Shown: positions 53,600-63,103 of the stretch, piece after piece
Layout of the letters: each line of letters opens with the position of its first letter
Numbering within the stretch: position 1 is the first letter of the stretch
DNA from: Microvirga sp052115485
GTDB taxonomy: Bacteria; Pseudomonadota; Alphaproteobacteria; Rhizobiales; Beijerinckiaceae
Direction of reading: 5' to 3'
Length of the DNA: 64,000 nucleotides
NCBI RefSeq assembly: GCF_052115485.1
Contig: NZ_JBFRGU010000004.1
Coordinates: forward strand, 248,001 to 312,000
Made by a program: the position numbers and the translations under genes
The notes under the pieces: generated by a model
The model's database searches: none
Told to the model about the DNA's origin: nothing
What the model saw: the letters and a program-made list of their open reading frames with translations, nothing else

Positions 53600-54676
53600 C
53601 TATCTCAACATCTCAGACTTATAATGAACATCATCTGCAGCCCCGTATGCGCTGTCGCTATCGCACACGCCTTCATTAGGAGCCTGCGTTTCGAGAAGGT
53701 GCTTGGCCAATGCCATCTCTCTAAGCTCGCTCGGGCTATAACCGTATTCCAATTTGAAGGCCCTGCTGAAAGCGGAGTGATCGCCGAAGCCAACCTCGCC
53801 CGCGAGCCTGCTGATCGGCATGCCAAGCTTGGCGTAAAAGAGATGTCGATGCGCTTCTTCAAGACGCTCGCGCTGAATGAAGCGCGCCACACCGCCACTT
53901 CTCTCAAACACGCGATAGAGCTTCGAACGAGATACAAACAAGAGTCGACCGAGCGCTTCGGGACCGAACTCCGCCGAAGAGATATTCTGCTTCACGATGC
54001 GGCGGGCGCGCTCGCGCAAAGCCGCCATTATCGGCTTTTCATCACCCGTCATTCGATCGACCATGGGTGCAAGGCAAGCCGCCACCATGGCACAGGTGGC
54101 CGCTTTCAAGCCGGGCCAATACTCCTGGGAAATGGATGGCAGCACCCGAGCGAGGGAGGTTAAATAATCGGCAAGGATCACTCCATGTCCCGGATCCAGC
54201 ACCACCCCGTGTGTATTGTCGAGCGCTCTCACTTCTTTACGAAAAAGGGCTCGCGGCAAAAACAAAGTCAGAGCCTCTTCGCCAGCTCCCTGCTCTTCGA
54301 AAGATTTGATCAGAGATAAAAAGCTGAGAAAACTCGCAGGTCCACTCGCCCAACGAACCCGCGAATGCGTCCGCCCATCGCCGCGGGCAAGGGCCAGGCA
54401 CCAATGATCCTCAAAGGACTTGGGAAGATCCCACCACCATCTTTCGGCACTCGCGGGCAGAAAAGTCTGCGCGAGTAAGACACCACCGAGGTCCCATGAG
54501 AGATGATCGACCGAGAAACCTGGAGCGTCATTTCTGGCAGATGAGACTTCGACATCGTCCAATCGAAATTCTCGCCAAACCCCGGACTGTTCCAGAGCCG
54601 GCACCCGCCGATTCGTGACGCGACCGGATGTGGATATTTCCTCGCGTCTGGATTTCAATGAGGCACGCGACGTCAT
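53600..54676 (-). CDS. AraC/XylS-family regulator
   Basis: 358 residues. The C-terminal double helix-turn-helix occupies about residues 225-330 (EALGRLLFVSRSKLYRVFER, HLFYAKLGMPISRLAGEVGF, DHSAFSRAFKLEYGYSPSELRE). The N-terminal part (about 35-200) looks like the AraC-binding-like domain of the FeaR/AdpA type. It lies immediately upstream of the AbgT gene on the same strand and is divergent from the M20 peptidase gene, so both are candidate targets. The start is at ATG 54676. Confidence 0.9.
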   Translation of the reverse strand: MTSRASLKSRREEISTSGRVTNRRVPALEQSGVWREFRLDDVEVSSARNDAPGFSVDHLSWDLGGVLLAQTFLPASAERWWWDLPKSFEDHWCLALARGDGRTHSRVRWASGPASFLSFLSLIKSFEEQGAGEEALTLFLPRALFRKEVRALDNTHGVVLDPGHGVILADYLTSLARVLPSISQEYWPGLKAATCAMVAACLAPMVDRMTGDEKPIMAALRERARRIVKQNISSAEFGPEALGRLLFVSRSKLYRVFERSGGVARFIQRERLEEAHRHLFYAKLGMPISRLAGEVGFGDHSAFSRAFKLEYGYSPSELREMALAKHLLETQAPNEGVCDSDSAYGAADDVHYKSEMLR

Positions 54677-54986
54677 CGTTCCGGCTCCGCCTTCGCAGCG
54701 AACCGCCCCCGTCCCGCCAACGCCGTGTCCCGCTCCCTTCGGAGAGGCTCTTTGTCCTAAAATCCTAGGGCGACATCATTCGAAAACAATCGGATGCGCC
54801 GTAATTTCCGTTCCCGATTTGGGACGTGAAGCCAAAGTTTAGGATTCTGGAGCATTCCAAGACGCTTTTGGAGTGAGTACATTTGCAGCGACGCATATAT
54901 TCTTTCGGGACTTGGCGGGAAAACATTCATCTGAGCGTTCATTAGCTACCCGCGTGCATCAACAGCCAGCTCGGCCGGAGATCGTG
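54677..54986. other. divergent promoter region, AraC gene and M20 peptidase
   Basis: A 310-base spacer between two diverging genes. It must carry their promoters, but I could not pick a convincing pair of boxes or an operator. The open frame upstream of 54987 has no ribosome-binding site. Confidence 0.4.
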
Positions 54987-56369
54987 ATGTCGGAACTGGA
55001 CGCCGTCCTCTCTCATATCGACTCGCATGTCGACGCCGCTCTTGAGCGATTGTTCAACGTTCTACGCATCAAGTCGGTCTCGACCGATCCTGCCTTTGCA
55101 GCGGATTGTCGTGCCTGTGCAGAATGGCATGCAGCAGACCTCACAAGCATCGGATTCGACGCAAGTTCGCGCGATACCCCGGGCCATCCCATCGTCGTCG
55201 CACACGACAGAAGCGGCGAAGGACCCTCTGCGCTTTTCTATGGCCATTACGATGTGCAACCGGTGGATCCACTCAACCTCTGGGACCACGATCCGTTCGC
55301 GCCGTTCCTGGAAACGAGAACGGATGGCACGCGTGCGATCCGCGGACGCGGCGCTTCCGACGATAAGGGGCAGGTCATGACCTTTGTCGAGGCTTGCCGT
55401 GCCTGGAAGGCCGTCACCGGCAAGCTGCCGATACCCGTCTCCATTCTGATTGAAGGCGAGGAGGAATCGGGCGGCGCGAACCTGCCGCCGTTTCTCAAGG
55501 CCAATGCCGACGAGTTGCGCGCGGATATCGGCCTGATCTGCGACACCAGCATGTGGAATGCCCAAACACCGGCCATCACAACAATGCTGCGCGGTCTTTG
55601 CGGCGAGGAGATCGTCATAACGGGCCCCGACCGCGATCTGCACTCCGGTTTCTACGGCTCCGCAGCTGTCAATCCCAATCACGTGCTTGCCCGAATTCTT
55701 GCCGATCTGCGCGACGCGGACGGCCGCATCACGATTCCCGGCTTCTACGATGGCGTGCCTGAGTTGCCGGAAAAACTGCGCGCGCAATGGGAGACGTTGC
55801 ACTTCGATCCAGCGGCTTTCCTCGGCGCAGTTGGGCTCTCGGTGCCTGCAGGAGAACGCGGCCGCGGCGCTCTCGAGATGATCTGGTCACGCCCGACTTG
55901 CGAGATCAACGGAATGGGCGGCGGCTACCAGGACGCAGGTTTCAAGACCGTGATACCTTCGCAAGCTTCCGCAAAGATTTCGTTCCGACTTGTCTTCGAC
56001 CAGGATCCCCACGCCATCCGCGCGGCTTTTCGCGAGTTTGTGCGCGCCCGCATCCCAGCCGATTGCAAGGTGGAATTCACCGAGCACGGCGCCGGTCGGG
56101 CCATTCGTTTTCCCATCGAAGCATCCGCTTTCGAAAAGACGCGCAACGCCCTGAGCGCAGAATGGGGCCGCGATGCCGTCTTTATCGGAGGCGGGGGTTC
56201 CATCCCGGTAACGCATGAGCTCAAATCCGCATTGGGGATGGACGTCATCCTCGCGGGTTTCGCGCTCGACGACGATCGAATCCACAGCCCGAACGAGAAG
56301 TACGATCTCAAGAGCTTTCATCACGGCATCCGATCATGGGCCCGTGTGCTGCATGATCTCGCCGCCTGA
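54987..56369 (+). CDS. M20-family metallopeptidase
   Basis: 460 residues from ATG 54987, with GGAG seven bases upstream. It is a dizinc amidohydrolase. The first metal site is in ALFYGHYDVQPVDPLNLW (His, Asp), ASDDKGQVMTF follows, and the catalytic Glu is in LIEGEEESGGANLP. A dimerisation domain sits at about residues 210-320 (DRDLHSGFYGSAAVNPNHVL). SIPVTHELKSALG is near the C-terminus. It belongs to the dipeptidase/ArgE-like group, so it probably cleaves a dipeptide or N-acyl amino acid in the cytoplasm. Confidence 0.93.
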   Translation: MSELDAVLSHIDSHVDAALERLFNVLRIKSVSTDPAFAADCRACAEWHAADLTSIGFDASSRDTPGHPIVVAHDRSGEGPSALFYGHYDVQPVDPLNLWDHDPFAPFLETRTDGTRAIRGRGASDDKGQVMTFVEACRAWKAVTGKLPIPVSILIEGEEESGGANLPPFLKANADELRADIGLICDTSMWNAQTPAITTMLRGLCGEEIVITGPDRDLHSGFYGSAAVNPNHVLARILADLRDADGRITIPGFYDGVPELPEKLRAQWETLHFDPAAFLGAVGLSVPAGERGRGALEMIWSRPTCEINGMGGGYQDAGFKTVIPSQASAKISFRLVFDQDPHAIRAAFREFVRARIPADCKVEFTEHGAGRAIRFPIEASAFEKTRNALSAEWGRDAVFIGGGGSIPVTHELKSALGMDVILAGFALDDDRIHSPNEKYDLKSFHHGIRSWARVLHDLAA

Positions 56370-58205
56370 TCAGAAACGCCAGATCAACGGAACGTAGAAC
56401 GTCGCGACGAGAAAGAACCAGAGGAGAAGAGGCAGTCCGAGCTTCCAATAATCCCCGAACTTGTAGCCCCCGGGCGCCATGACCATCAGGTTGGTGGGCG
56501 TGGCGATAGGCGTCAGAAATGCGGCTGCGGCTGCGACGGCAACGCTCATCAGGACTGGCCTTGGAGAAACGCCGATGCTGTTTGCGGCGGCTACGGCGAT
56601 GGGGATCATGATCAGAGCCGTGGCCGTGTTGCTGATCAACTGCCCGAGAACGGCGGTCAATACGAAGAGCCCAGCGAGGAGCGCATAGGGGCCCGCATCT
56701 CCGACGGCGCCGACCAATGCCTCCGCCAGCAGGCTCGCTGCACCTGTTTCATCCATGGCCGTCGAAAGCGGCATCATGGCGCCAACCAGAATGACTGTCG
56801 TCCAATGGATCGCCCGGAAGGACTGATCGACTGTCAGAACACCACTCAAAACCATCGCACCCGCAGCCAGAAGGCCCGCAATAGCGGGCGGCACTATCCC
56901 CGTTGCGAGCATGAGGACCATGGCAATCAGGATAATGATCGCCGATCTCGCACCTGTTCCCATGGGAATCGCCTGACGACGGACGAGTTCGGGCGAGTTC
57001 ACGACGAGAACGTTCGGGTCGTTGAGGTGTATGTCCAGGGCCTTCCATGTTCCTTGAAGCAGCATTGTATCTCCGACCTCGAGCACGGCCTTGTCGGGAC
57101 TAAGGTCCTCGCCTTGGCGTTGAACGGCCATAACGATCAGATCGCCACTCTCGGTGACCATTCCTGGAAACACGGACGTCCCGATCATGCCGGAGCGCGG
57201 TGGAATGATCACCTCGGCGAGGCCGGAATTCCGATTGAACAGTGTATCCTGCAGGTCGGTCGCTGCACTCTCCTGCCTAAAAGCCAGATGTTTCTCGGCC
57301 GCGAAGGCGGCGGCCGTCTCCGCCTCGCCACGTATGATAAGGTAGTCTCCTTCTGAGATTGTCGTGCGGCGCAGGGGGCCTCCATCATTACCGTGCTGGA
57401 TAGCGACGAGTTGAAGGCCGGGGAAACCAGCGACGTTCACGATATCGGGCGATGCGCCGACATAGGGTGAATTGGCGCGAACGCGCATCTGGAACACACC
57501 GTTGCTCAATCCGTATTGCTCGACAAGCGTCAGGGCGTGCCGACTGAAGTCGGAAGGGATTGACGGGCCACTCCGGTGCGGCAACAGGCGCTCGCCAAAA
57601 AGGATGATGATGGCCATGGCCCCCAGGAGAAGCGGGACGCCGACCAGTGTGAATTCGAAGAAGCCGAATCGACCAACCCCGGCTTCAAGAGCAGCGTTCG
57701 AGACCAGAACGTTCACCGGCGTACCGGTCAGGGCAAGCATCGAACCTGCATGAGCCGAGAAGACGAGGGGCATGAGGAGTTGCGACGGTGCGCGCTTGAG
57801 GCGAACCGCCATGACAACGACCACGGGGAGCAACGCCGCCACGGCGCCATTGACACTGATCAACGCCGTCAGAAATGCCACCAGCGACATGGTCAGAAGG
57901 AGTAGACGTAGGCGATTCTCTTTTCCGGCCTTTGTAATGAGGAACTGTCCTGCCCAGGCCGTCACACCTGTGGCCTCCAGTCCCGCACTGATGATGAAAA
58001 GCGTCGCGATGAAGATGACGGCTGGATCGCCCAGACCGCTCAATGCCGCCTCAACCGACAGCACGCCCGTGGCATAGAGCGCGAGGGCCGTCATCATCGC
58101 CACGACGACAACGGGCAAGCGGTTCCACACAAAGAGGACCACCGCGCCGACGATGACTGCAGCCGTGATTGCGATACTACTCAAGGCGGAGGCTCCTCGG
58201 TGCAC
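56370..58205 (-). CDS. SLC13/DASS-type permease with two RCK-C domains
   Basis: 611 residues. The first half has six or so helices (SLVAFLTALISVNGAVAALLPVVVVMAVRL is characteristic). Two cytoplasmic TrkA-C/RCK-C domains follow at about residues 215-380 (NIVNVAGFPGLQLVAIQHGN; TSVFPGMVTESGDLIVMAVQ), then the second helix set with FVLTAVLGQLISNTATALIM and TPIATPTNLMVMAPGGYKFG, the SNT/TPTN signatures of anion:sodium symporters. Substrates in this family include sulfate and dicarboxylates. It converges on the M20 gene with no gap. Confidence 0.9.
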   Translation of the reverse strand: MHRGASALSSIAITAAVIVGAVVLFVWNRLPVVVVAMMTALALYATGVLSVEAALSGLGDPAVIFIATLFIISAGLEATGVTAWAGQFLITKAGKENRLRLLLLTMSLVAFLTALISVNGAVAALLPVVVVMAVRLKRAPSQLLMPLVFSAHAGSMLALTGTPVNVLVSNAALEAGVGRFGFFEFTLVGVPLLLGAMAIIILFGERLLPHRSGPSIPSDFSRHALTLVEQYGLSNGVFQMRVRANSPYVGASPDIVNVAGFPGLQLVAIQHGNDGGPLRRTTISEGDYLIIRGEAETAAAFAAEKHLAFRQESAATDLQDTLFNRNSGLAEVIIPPRSGMIGTSVFPGMVTESGDLIVMAVQRQGEDLSPDKAVLEVGDTMLLQGTWKALDIHLNDPNVLVVNSPELVRRQAIPMGTGARSAIIILIAMVLMLATGIVPPAIAGLLAAGAMVLSGVLTVDQSFRAIHWTTVILVGAMMPLSTAMDETGAASLLAEALVGAVGDAGPYALLAGLFVLTAVLGQLISNTATALIMIPIAVAAANSIGVSPRPVLMSVAVAAAAAFLTPIATPTNLMVMAPGGYKFGDYWKLGLPLLLWFFLVATFYVPLIWRF

Positions 58206-58631
58206 AATACTCCGAGGCGCCGCGTTCGAATTTTTTGACGAAGGCGGCTGCCTCGTAAGGCTGCTTCATGAGAGAGGTTGGGGTGGCCGCCGCCCCGCAG
58301 AGCATTGCAATGCCTCGACGAGATATACCTCTGCTCAAGTATGTAGGCTTATCTCCCGGAACGAAAAGGGGATGGAAAACACGGCTTCCCATCCCCTATA
58401 GCTTTTTTCTTTCAGAAGCCGCGTGGCAACGCGTGCGGGTCTACGGCAGGGCGCTCTTCTTTCTATCCTGCCCGCAAATCCGACTATGGAATCATCAGCC
58501 CAGGATCGCCTCCGTCGAGACCCGCACAAGACTTTGTCGATCTCTTTACAACGAGGTCCTCTCGAAGGCTTTCGGAACGACGCGCATCAATCGGGAAACA
58601 TAAGCATCTCGCTGTCCGATCACGGTGGTCC
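58206..58631. other. intergenic region upstream of SLC13 gene
   Basis: A 426-base stretch holding the SLC13-gene promoter, the hairpin terminator at 58364-58412 and the 3' end region of the manD operon. No supported protein gene is seen. Confidence 0.5.
58364..58412. terminator. bidirectional hairpin terminator
   Basis: AGGGGATGG (58367-58375) pairs with CCATCCCCT (58389-58397) across a 13-base loop. On the plus strand a T-rich run follows (58403-58412). On the minus strand four T follow, so it can end the manD operon 220 bases after the gene. The plus-strand version has no known upstream gene. Confidence 0.7.
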
Positions 58632-59840
58632 TTACCAACTCCACATCGTTCCATCTTCAAGACGGGCGACCGGCAGATAGGCGCGCTGGTAGGGGTACTT
58701 CGCAGCCAGCTTCTCGTCGATGTCGACACCATGCCCCGGGACATCGCCCGGATACAGGTATCCATCGGCGAAGGTATAGGCGTGAGGGAATACCTCGTCG
58801 GTTTCCGGGGTGTGCCGCATGTATTCTTGAATACCGAAATTCGGCACCCAGAGATCGAAATGAAGCGCCGATCCCATACAGACGGGCGAGAGGTCGGTTG
58901 CGCCGTGTGAGCCGGTTCGAACCTGATAGAGTTCCGCAAGAGCCGCTATCTTGCGCAGCTGAGTGATACCACCGGCCCGAACGACCGTCGTGCGGATGTA
59001 ATCGATGAGCTGGTTCTGGATCAGCTCGCGGCAATCGTGGATCGAATTGAAAATCTCACCGATGGCGATGGGTGTGATCGTGTGTTGGCGAATGAGCTTC
59101 AAGGCCTCCTGGTTCTCCGCCGGTGTCGGATCTTCCATCCAGAAAAGACGATACGGTTCGAGGCTCTTTCCCAGCCGCGCAGCCTCGATGGGTGTGAGGC
59201 GATGATGCACATCATGCAGCAGATGAAAGTCCAGCCCGTGAGCCACGCGAACCGCCTCGAAGAGCTTGGGCGCGAAATTCAGGTATTTTTCGGTCGACCA
59301 GATTTGCTCTTCGGGCAAACCTTTGGTGGCCGGTTCGTAGAACAGCTTCCCGCGCGCGATGCCGTAGGCCGTATCAAGGCCTGGAACGCCAGCCTGCGCC
59401 CGCACCGCCTTGTAACCCAGCTCCAGATAATGCCCGACAGCGTCAAGGGTTTCCGGAATGTCGCGTCCGTTGGCATGGCCATAGACCATGACGCCGGAGC
59501 GGCTCTTTCCTCCAAGCAACTGATAGAGCGGCAGACCGGCGACCTTCGCCTTGATGTCCCACAGTGCCATGTCGACCGCCGCAATGGCGGACATGGTCAC
59601 CGGGCCACGCCGCCAATAAGCGCCTTTCGCGAGGTATTGCCAGATATCCTCGATCTGCTGCGGATCGCGACCGATCAGGCACGGAATGACATGCTCTTCA
59701 AGATAAGCGGAGACGGCCAGTTCCCGCCCGTTGAGTGTGGCATCTCCGATCCCATACACACCTTCATCGGTGACGATCTTGAGCGTGACGAAATTGCGAC
59801 CGGGGCAGGTCACGATGCAATAGGCATTTTCGATCTTCAT
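58632..59840 (-). CDS. manD: D-mannonate dehydratase family protein (ManD/RspA type)
   Basis: A 402-residue enolase-superfamily enzyme. The capping domain starts MKIENAYCIVTCPGRNFVTL. Catalytic and metal residues are in GHANGRDIPE, LHDVHHRLTP, WMEDPTPAENQ, IGEIFNS and GSHGATDLSP, all typical of ManD. It dehydrates D-mannonate to 2-keto-3-deoxygluconate; some ManD proteins prefer gluconate or have low activity, so the exact substrate is open. It follows the fructuronate reductase gene by 19 bases, and the two steps form one route from fructuronate. Confidence 0.9.
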   Translation of the reverse strand: MKIENAYCIVTCPGRNFVTLKIVTDEGVYGIGDATLNGRELAVSAYLEEHVIPCLIGRDPQQIEDIWQYLAKGAYWRRGPVTMSAIAAVDMALWDIKAKVAGLPLYQLLGGKSRSGVMVYGHANGRDIPETLDAVGHYLELGYKAVRAQAGVPGLDTAYGIARGKLFYEPATKGLPEEQIWSTEKYLNFAPKLFEAVRVAHGLDFHLLHDVHHRLTPIEAARLGKSLEPYRLFWMEDPTPAENQEALKLIRQHTITPIAIGEIFNSIHDCRELIQNQLIDYIRTTVVRAGGITQLRKIAALAELYQVRTGSHGATDLSPVCMGSALHFDLWVPNFGIQEYMRHTPETDEVFPHAYTFADGYLYPGDVPGHGVDIDEKLAAKYPYQRAYLPVARLEDGTMWSW

Positions 59841-59859
59841 GATGGCTCTCGAAATTTCG

Positions 59860-61344
59860 TCAGCTCAAGGTTGATGTGAATTCGGCGACGGTACGCTTCG
59901 CACCTTTCGCGTAGAGATGCGTCAAAGCCACCGTTACGGCGTCGGTGAAGCGCAGGTCTTTTGGCAGATCGTCTCCAAAGATCTCACGCACCGCGAAGAG
60001 TTCACCCGCCAAGCGCTCGGCGGATGAACCCGCTCTGTCGGCCAATGTGCGCAACCGGGCAGCCATGGGATCCCGCACATCGATTTGAGCACCTGTCTCA
60101 TCGATGCCAGTGACGTATCGCATCCACGCCGCGACCCCGAGCGTCAGACGATGGACGGATGCGTTGTTACGTAAGCAGTCGCGCACCGTTCCAAGAAGCC
60201 GTTGCGGCAATTTCTGCGACCCATCCATGGCGATCTGCCAAGTGCGATGCTTCAAGGCGGGATTTTTGAAGCGCTCGATCAGTGCACGTTTGTAGGACGC
60301 GATATCGGATCCCGGAGGCATGTGGAGGGTCGGTGTTACTTCCTCATCCATCAGACCATGAACAAGCCGCTCGTAGGCAGGATCCGCCATGGCCTCCGCC
60401 ACGGTTTCATACCCTGCGAGGTATCCGAGATACGCCAGCGTCGAGTGACTGCCGTTGAGAAGTCTGAGCTTCATGTGCTCAAAGGGTTCCACATCGGTAA
60501 CGAACTCGGCCCCGGTCACTTCCCAAGCCGGACGCCCTTGCGGAAAATCGTCTTCGATCACCCATTGGGTAAAAGGCTCGGTGACAACTGGCCACGCATC
60601 CCTTGCCCCGAGAATCTGGCCGATACGAGCGCGATCCTCGTCGGTGGTCGCGGGCACAATCCGGTCCACCATGGTTGAGGGACAAGCGACTTCGCTTTCG
60701 ACCCATCGTCCGAGATCGCTGTCGATGAGTTCGGCATAGCGCACCAGAACGCGCTTCACCGTGCGCCCGTTGGATGGAAGATTATCGCAAGTCAATACCG
60801 TGAAAGGCGGCGTGCCGACCGCATGACGGCGACGCAAGGCCTCGACGATCAGACCCGGCGCAGATCTGGGTCGTCGCGGCTCCCCAAGATCGTGCACGAT
60901 ATCCGGATGCTTTTCATTGAGCACACCGGTTGCAGGATCATGGCAGTATCCTTTCTCGGTGACGGTCAACGACACAATGCGCGTCGCCGGATGGGCCATG
61001 ATGCCAAGCAATTCGTCCACCGCCTCCGGCGCGACAATGATGCGCGAGATCGAACCGATGACGCGAAGAGACTCTCCCGCCTTGGAGCGAACGGAGACAG
61101 TATAGAGGCCGTTCTGCGGCTCCAGCGCATCGTAGGTATCCGGGCTGCGCAAGCTTGCGGCGACAATGCCCCAGCGCGGATCGCGCGCCAGAACGTCATC
61201 CGTGTAGACCGCCTGATGAGCCCGATGGAACGCGCCGACACCGAGATGCACGATGCCGGTGGCGATCTGCGCCCGGTCGTAGACAGGACGCCGGACAGCC
61301 ACCGAAAGATCCGCGAGGGTGGCCTCGCTCAATCGTTTCATCAT
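59860..61344 (-). CDS. uxuB: fructuronate reductase / mannitol dehydrogenase family
   Basis: 494 residues. NAD-binding N-terminal motif GIVHLGVGAFHRAHQAVYTD, then LSLTVTEKGYCHDP-type and LTCDNLPSNGRTVKR signatures, and the lysine region VEPFEHMKLRLLNGSHSTLAYLG of the polyol dehydrogenase family. Paired with ManD, it probably reduces D-fructuronate to D-mannonate. It lies four bases after the second permease gene of the ABC importer in one operon. Confidence 0.88.
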   Translation of the reverse strand: MMKRLSEATLADLSVAVRRPVYDRAQIATGIVHLGVGAFHRAHQAVYTDDVLARDPRWGIVAASLRSPDTYDALEPQNGLYTVSVRSKAGESLRVIGSISRIIVAPEAVDELLGIMAHPATRIVSLTVTEKGYCHDPATGVLNEKHPDIVHDLGEPRRPRSAPGLIVEALRRRHAVGTPPFTVLTCDNLPSNGRTVKRVLVRYAELIDSDLGRWVESEVACPSTMVDRIVPATTDEDRARIGQILGARDAWPVVTEPFTQWVIEDDFPQGRPAWEVTGAEFVTDVEPFEHMKLRLLNGSHSTLAYLGYLAGYETVAEAMADPAYERLVHGLMDEEVTPTLHMPPGSDIASYKRALIERFKNPALKHRTWQIAMDGSQKLPQRLLGTVRDCLRNNASVHRLTLGVAAWMRYVTGIDETGAQIDVRDPMAARLRTLADRAGSSAERLAGELFAVREIFGDDLPKDLRFTDAVTVALTHLYAKGAKRTVAEFTSTLS

Positions 61345-61347
61345 ATC

Positions 61348-62190
61348 TCAATGAGCCGGTTGTTGTTTGGCACGCGTGACGATCTGCGTCGGGTTGACGA
61401 AACGCAGGGCGATGATGAGCCAGATGAGCGTCGTCACCATGTAGATGACGGCCATGGCATCGATGGATTGCACGGCACGCACACCCGCTGCGAAGACCGC
61501 GTAGTAGAGTGCCACGACAAGAGTCTGGCTCGTCGGCCCAGCCACCAGGAACGTCAGCTCAAACATGGCGATGGTGCGCACCAGAACGAGGAGAAGGGCC
61601 GCGAGAATTCCCGGCAGAAGCAGCGGCATCAGCACGTGAACGAAGAGCTTGAAGGTGTTCGCGCCAAAAACGCGAGCCGCCGCTTCGATCTTCGGATCGA
61701 TCTGCTCGATGAAAGGAATCATGACGAGGATCACGAACGGAACCGTCGGCACGAGATTGGCCGCGACGACGCCCCAGAAAGTGCCCGCCAAGCCTGTGCG
61801 ATAGAGAACCGTGGCGAGTGGAATGCCGAAAGTGATCGGCGGGATGAGAAGCGGCAAGAGAAAGAGCAGCACAATAAGGCGCTTACCCGGAAAGTCACGC
61901 CGGGCAAGCGCGTAGGCCGCTGTGACCCCCAGAACGCCGGAGACCAAAACCACCGCGCCGACCACCTGGAAGGTGACGATGAGGACATCACCGAGCTGAA
62001 ATTCGCTCCAAGCGGAATCGTACCAGCGTGTCGTCCAACCGACGGGCAACCACGTGCCGAGCCAACGGGTGGCGAAGGAACTCGTCACCACCGTGCCGAT
62101 CATGGCGAAGAGATTGAGGACAAAGAATCCGACCAGCGCCCAGATGGCCGCCGCCCAGAGTTTCGCACCGAGTGTCGTGTCGCGGATCAT
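61348..62190 (-). CDS. ABC permease (PotC-like)
   Basis: About 280 residues from ATG 62190; the longer frame to 62256 overlaps the other permease gene and is unlikely. Six helices are visible, with the EAA loop IPFIEQIDPKIEAAARVFGAN. It is one of two permeases with the spermidine/putrescine-type fold. The neighbouring uronate enzymes suggest that the importer carries a sugar acid instead of a polyamine. Confidence 0.9.
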   Translation of the reverse strand: MIRDTTLGAKLWAAAIWALVGFFVLNLFAMIGTVVTSSFATRWLGTWLPVGWTTRWYDSAWSEFQLGDVLIVTFQVVGAVVLVSGVLGVTAAYALARRDFPGKRLIVLLFLLPLLIPPITFGIPLATVLYRTGLAGTFWGVVAANLVPTVPFVILVMIPFIEQIDPKIEAAARVFGANTFKLFVHVLMPLLLPGILAALLLVLVRTIAMFELTFLVAGPTSQTLVVALYYAVFAAGVRAVQSIDAMAVIYMVTTLIWLIIALRFVNPTQIVTRAKQQPAH

Positions 62191-62194
62191 CGGC

Positions 62195-63103
62195 TTACCC
62201 TTTCGCGCCGCTGGCGGGGCCGCGGTAGAACAAGCCGCGTGAGGCGAGCACCGCAACGACGATGGCGAGCTGCACGAAGCCCATGATCATCGCGATGGCC
62301 GAGGCCATGGAGTAATCGTATTCCTCGAACGCCGCCTGATAGGCCGCAATCGAAATGACGCGGGTCGGTCCCGCAGGCGCGCCGAGAAGAACTGCCGATG
62401 GGAAAACGGAGAATGCTTGCACGAAGGACAGGCAGAACGTGATGGCGAAGCCGGGCATCAGAAGCGGAAGATAGATATGGCGGAACCGTTGGGCCGCGCT
62501 CGCTCCCAGCGTGGCCGCGGCCTGCTCCAACGCCGGATCGATGCCTGTGACATAGGACAACGTCAGCAGGAAGGTGAACGGGAAACCTGTAATCACCAGC
62601 GAGGCGAAGACGCCCCAGTAATTGTGGACCAGTTTCAGGGGCTGCGAGATCAACCCGAACGTCATCAAGGTCCGATTGAGCCAGCCTTGCGGACCGAGAT
62701 AGTTCAAAAGCCCTTCGGCCACGAGCACCGTACCGAGCGTGATCGGCAAAACCAGGATCGTCGTCAGAAGCCGCTGATGGCGCATGAGTCTGACGCGAAA
62801 GGCAATCGGCACAGCAAGAACCAGATTGAGAAGCGTAACCGGAACCGCGAGCCACAACGTCTTGGCGATTGTCTCGTAGAGAAATGAATCTGCGAAGAAC
62901 CGCTGATAATTGGCAAGCCATCCGCCACTCTTCGGCTCGAATGAAAGAATGAGACCGAAAGCGAAGGGATAGACGAACAGACACAGGCTGAAGATCGCCG
63001 CGGGCAGAACGAGCAGGGTCACTGCGTCGAGCCCGCGAGACGCCATTCGTTGACGCAGACTGGGTCCCTGAACAACGGTGGGAGCAAGAGCGTGTTGCAT
63101 CAT
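62195..63103 (-). CDS. ABC permease (PotB-like)
   Basis: 302 residues with six helices and the EAA loop SYVTGIDPALEQAAATLGASA. It overlaps the ATPase stop by four bases (63100-63103) and is followed by its partner permease. It has the polyamine/iron-type (PotB/FbpB) fold. The substrate is inferred from gene context only. Confidence 0.9.
   Translation of the reverse strand: MMQHALAPTVVQGPSLRQRMASRGLDAVTLLVLPAAIFSLCLFVYPFAFGLILSFEPKSGGWLANYQRFFADSFLYETIAKTLWLAVPVTLLNLVLAVPIAFRVRLMRHQRLLTTILVLPITLGTVLVAEGLLNYLGPQGWLNRTLMTFGLISQPLKLVHNYWGVFASLVITGFPFTFLLTLSYVTGIDPALEQAAATLGASAAQRFRHIYLPLLMPGFAITFCLSFVQAFSVFPSAVLLGAPAGPTRVISIAAYQAAFEEYDYSMASAIAMIMGFVQLAIVVAVLASRGLFYRGPASGAKG

Noticed and set aside
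60823..62286. 487-residue plus-strand open frame
   Set aside because: Antisense to the fructuronate reductase and permease genes; the composition is rich in Arg, His and Asp, typical of a shadow frame.
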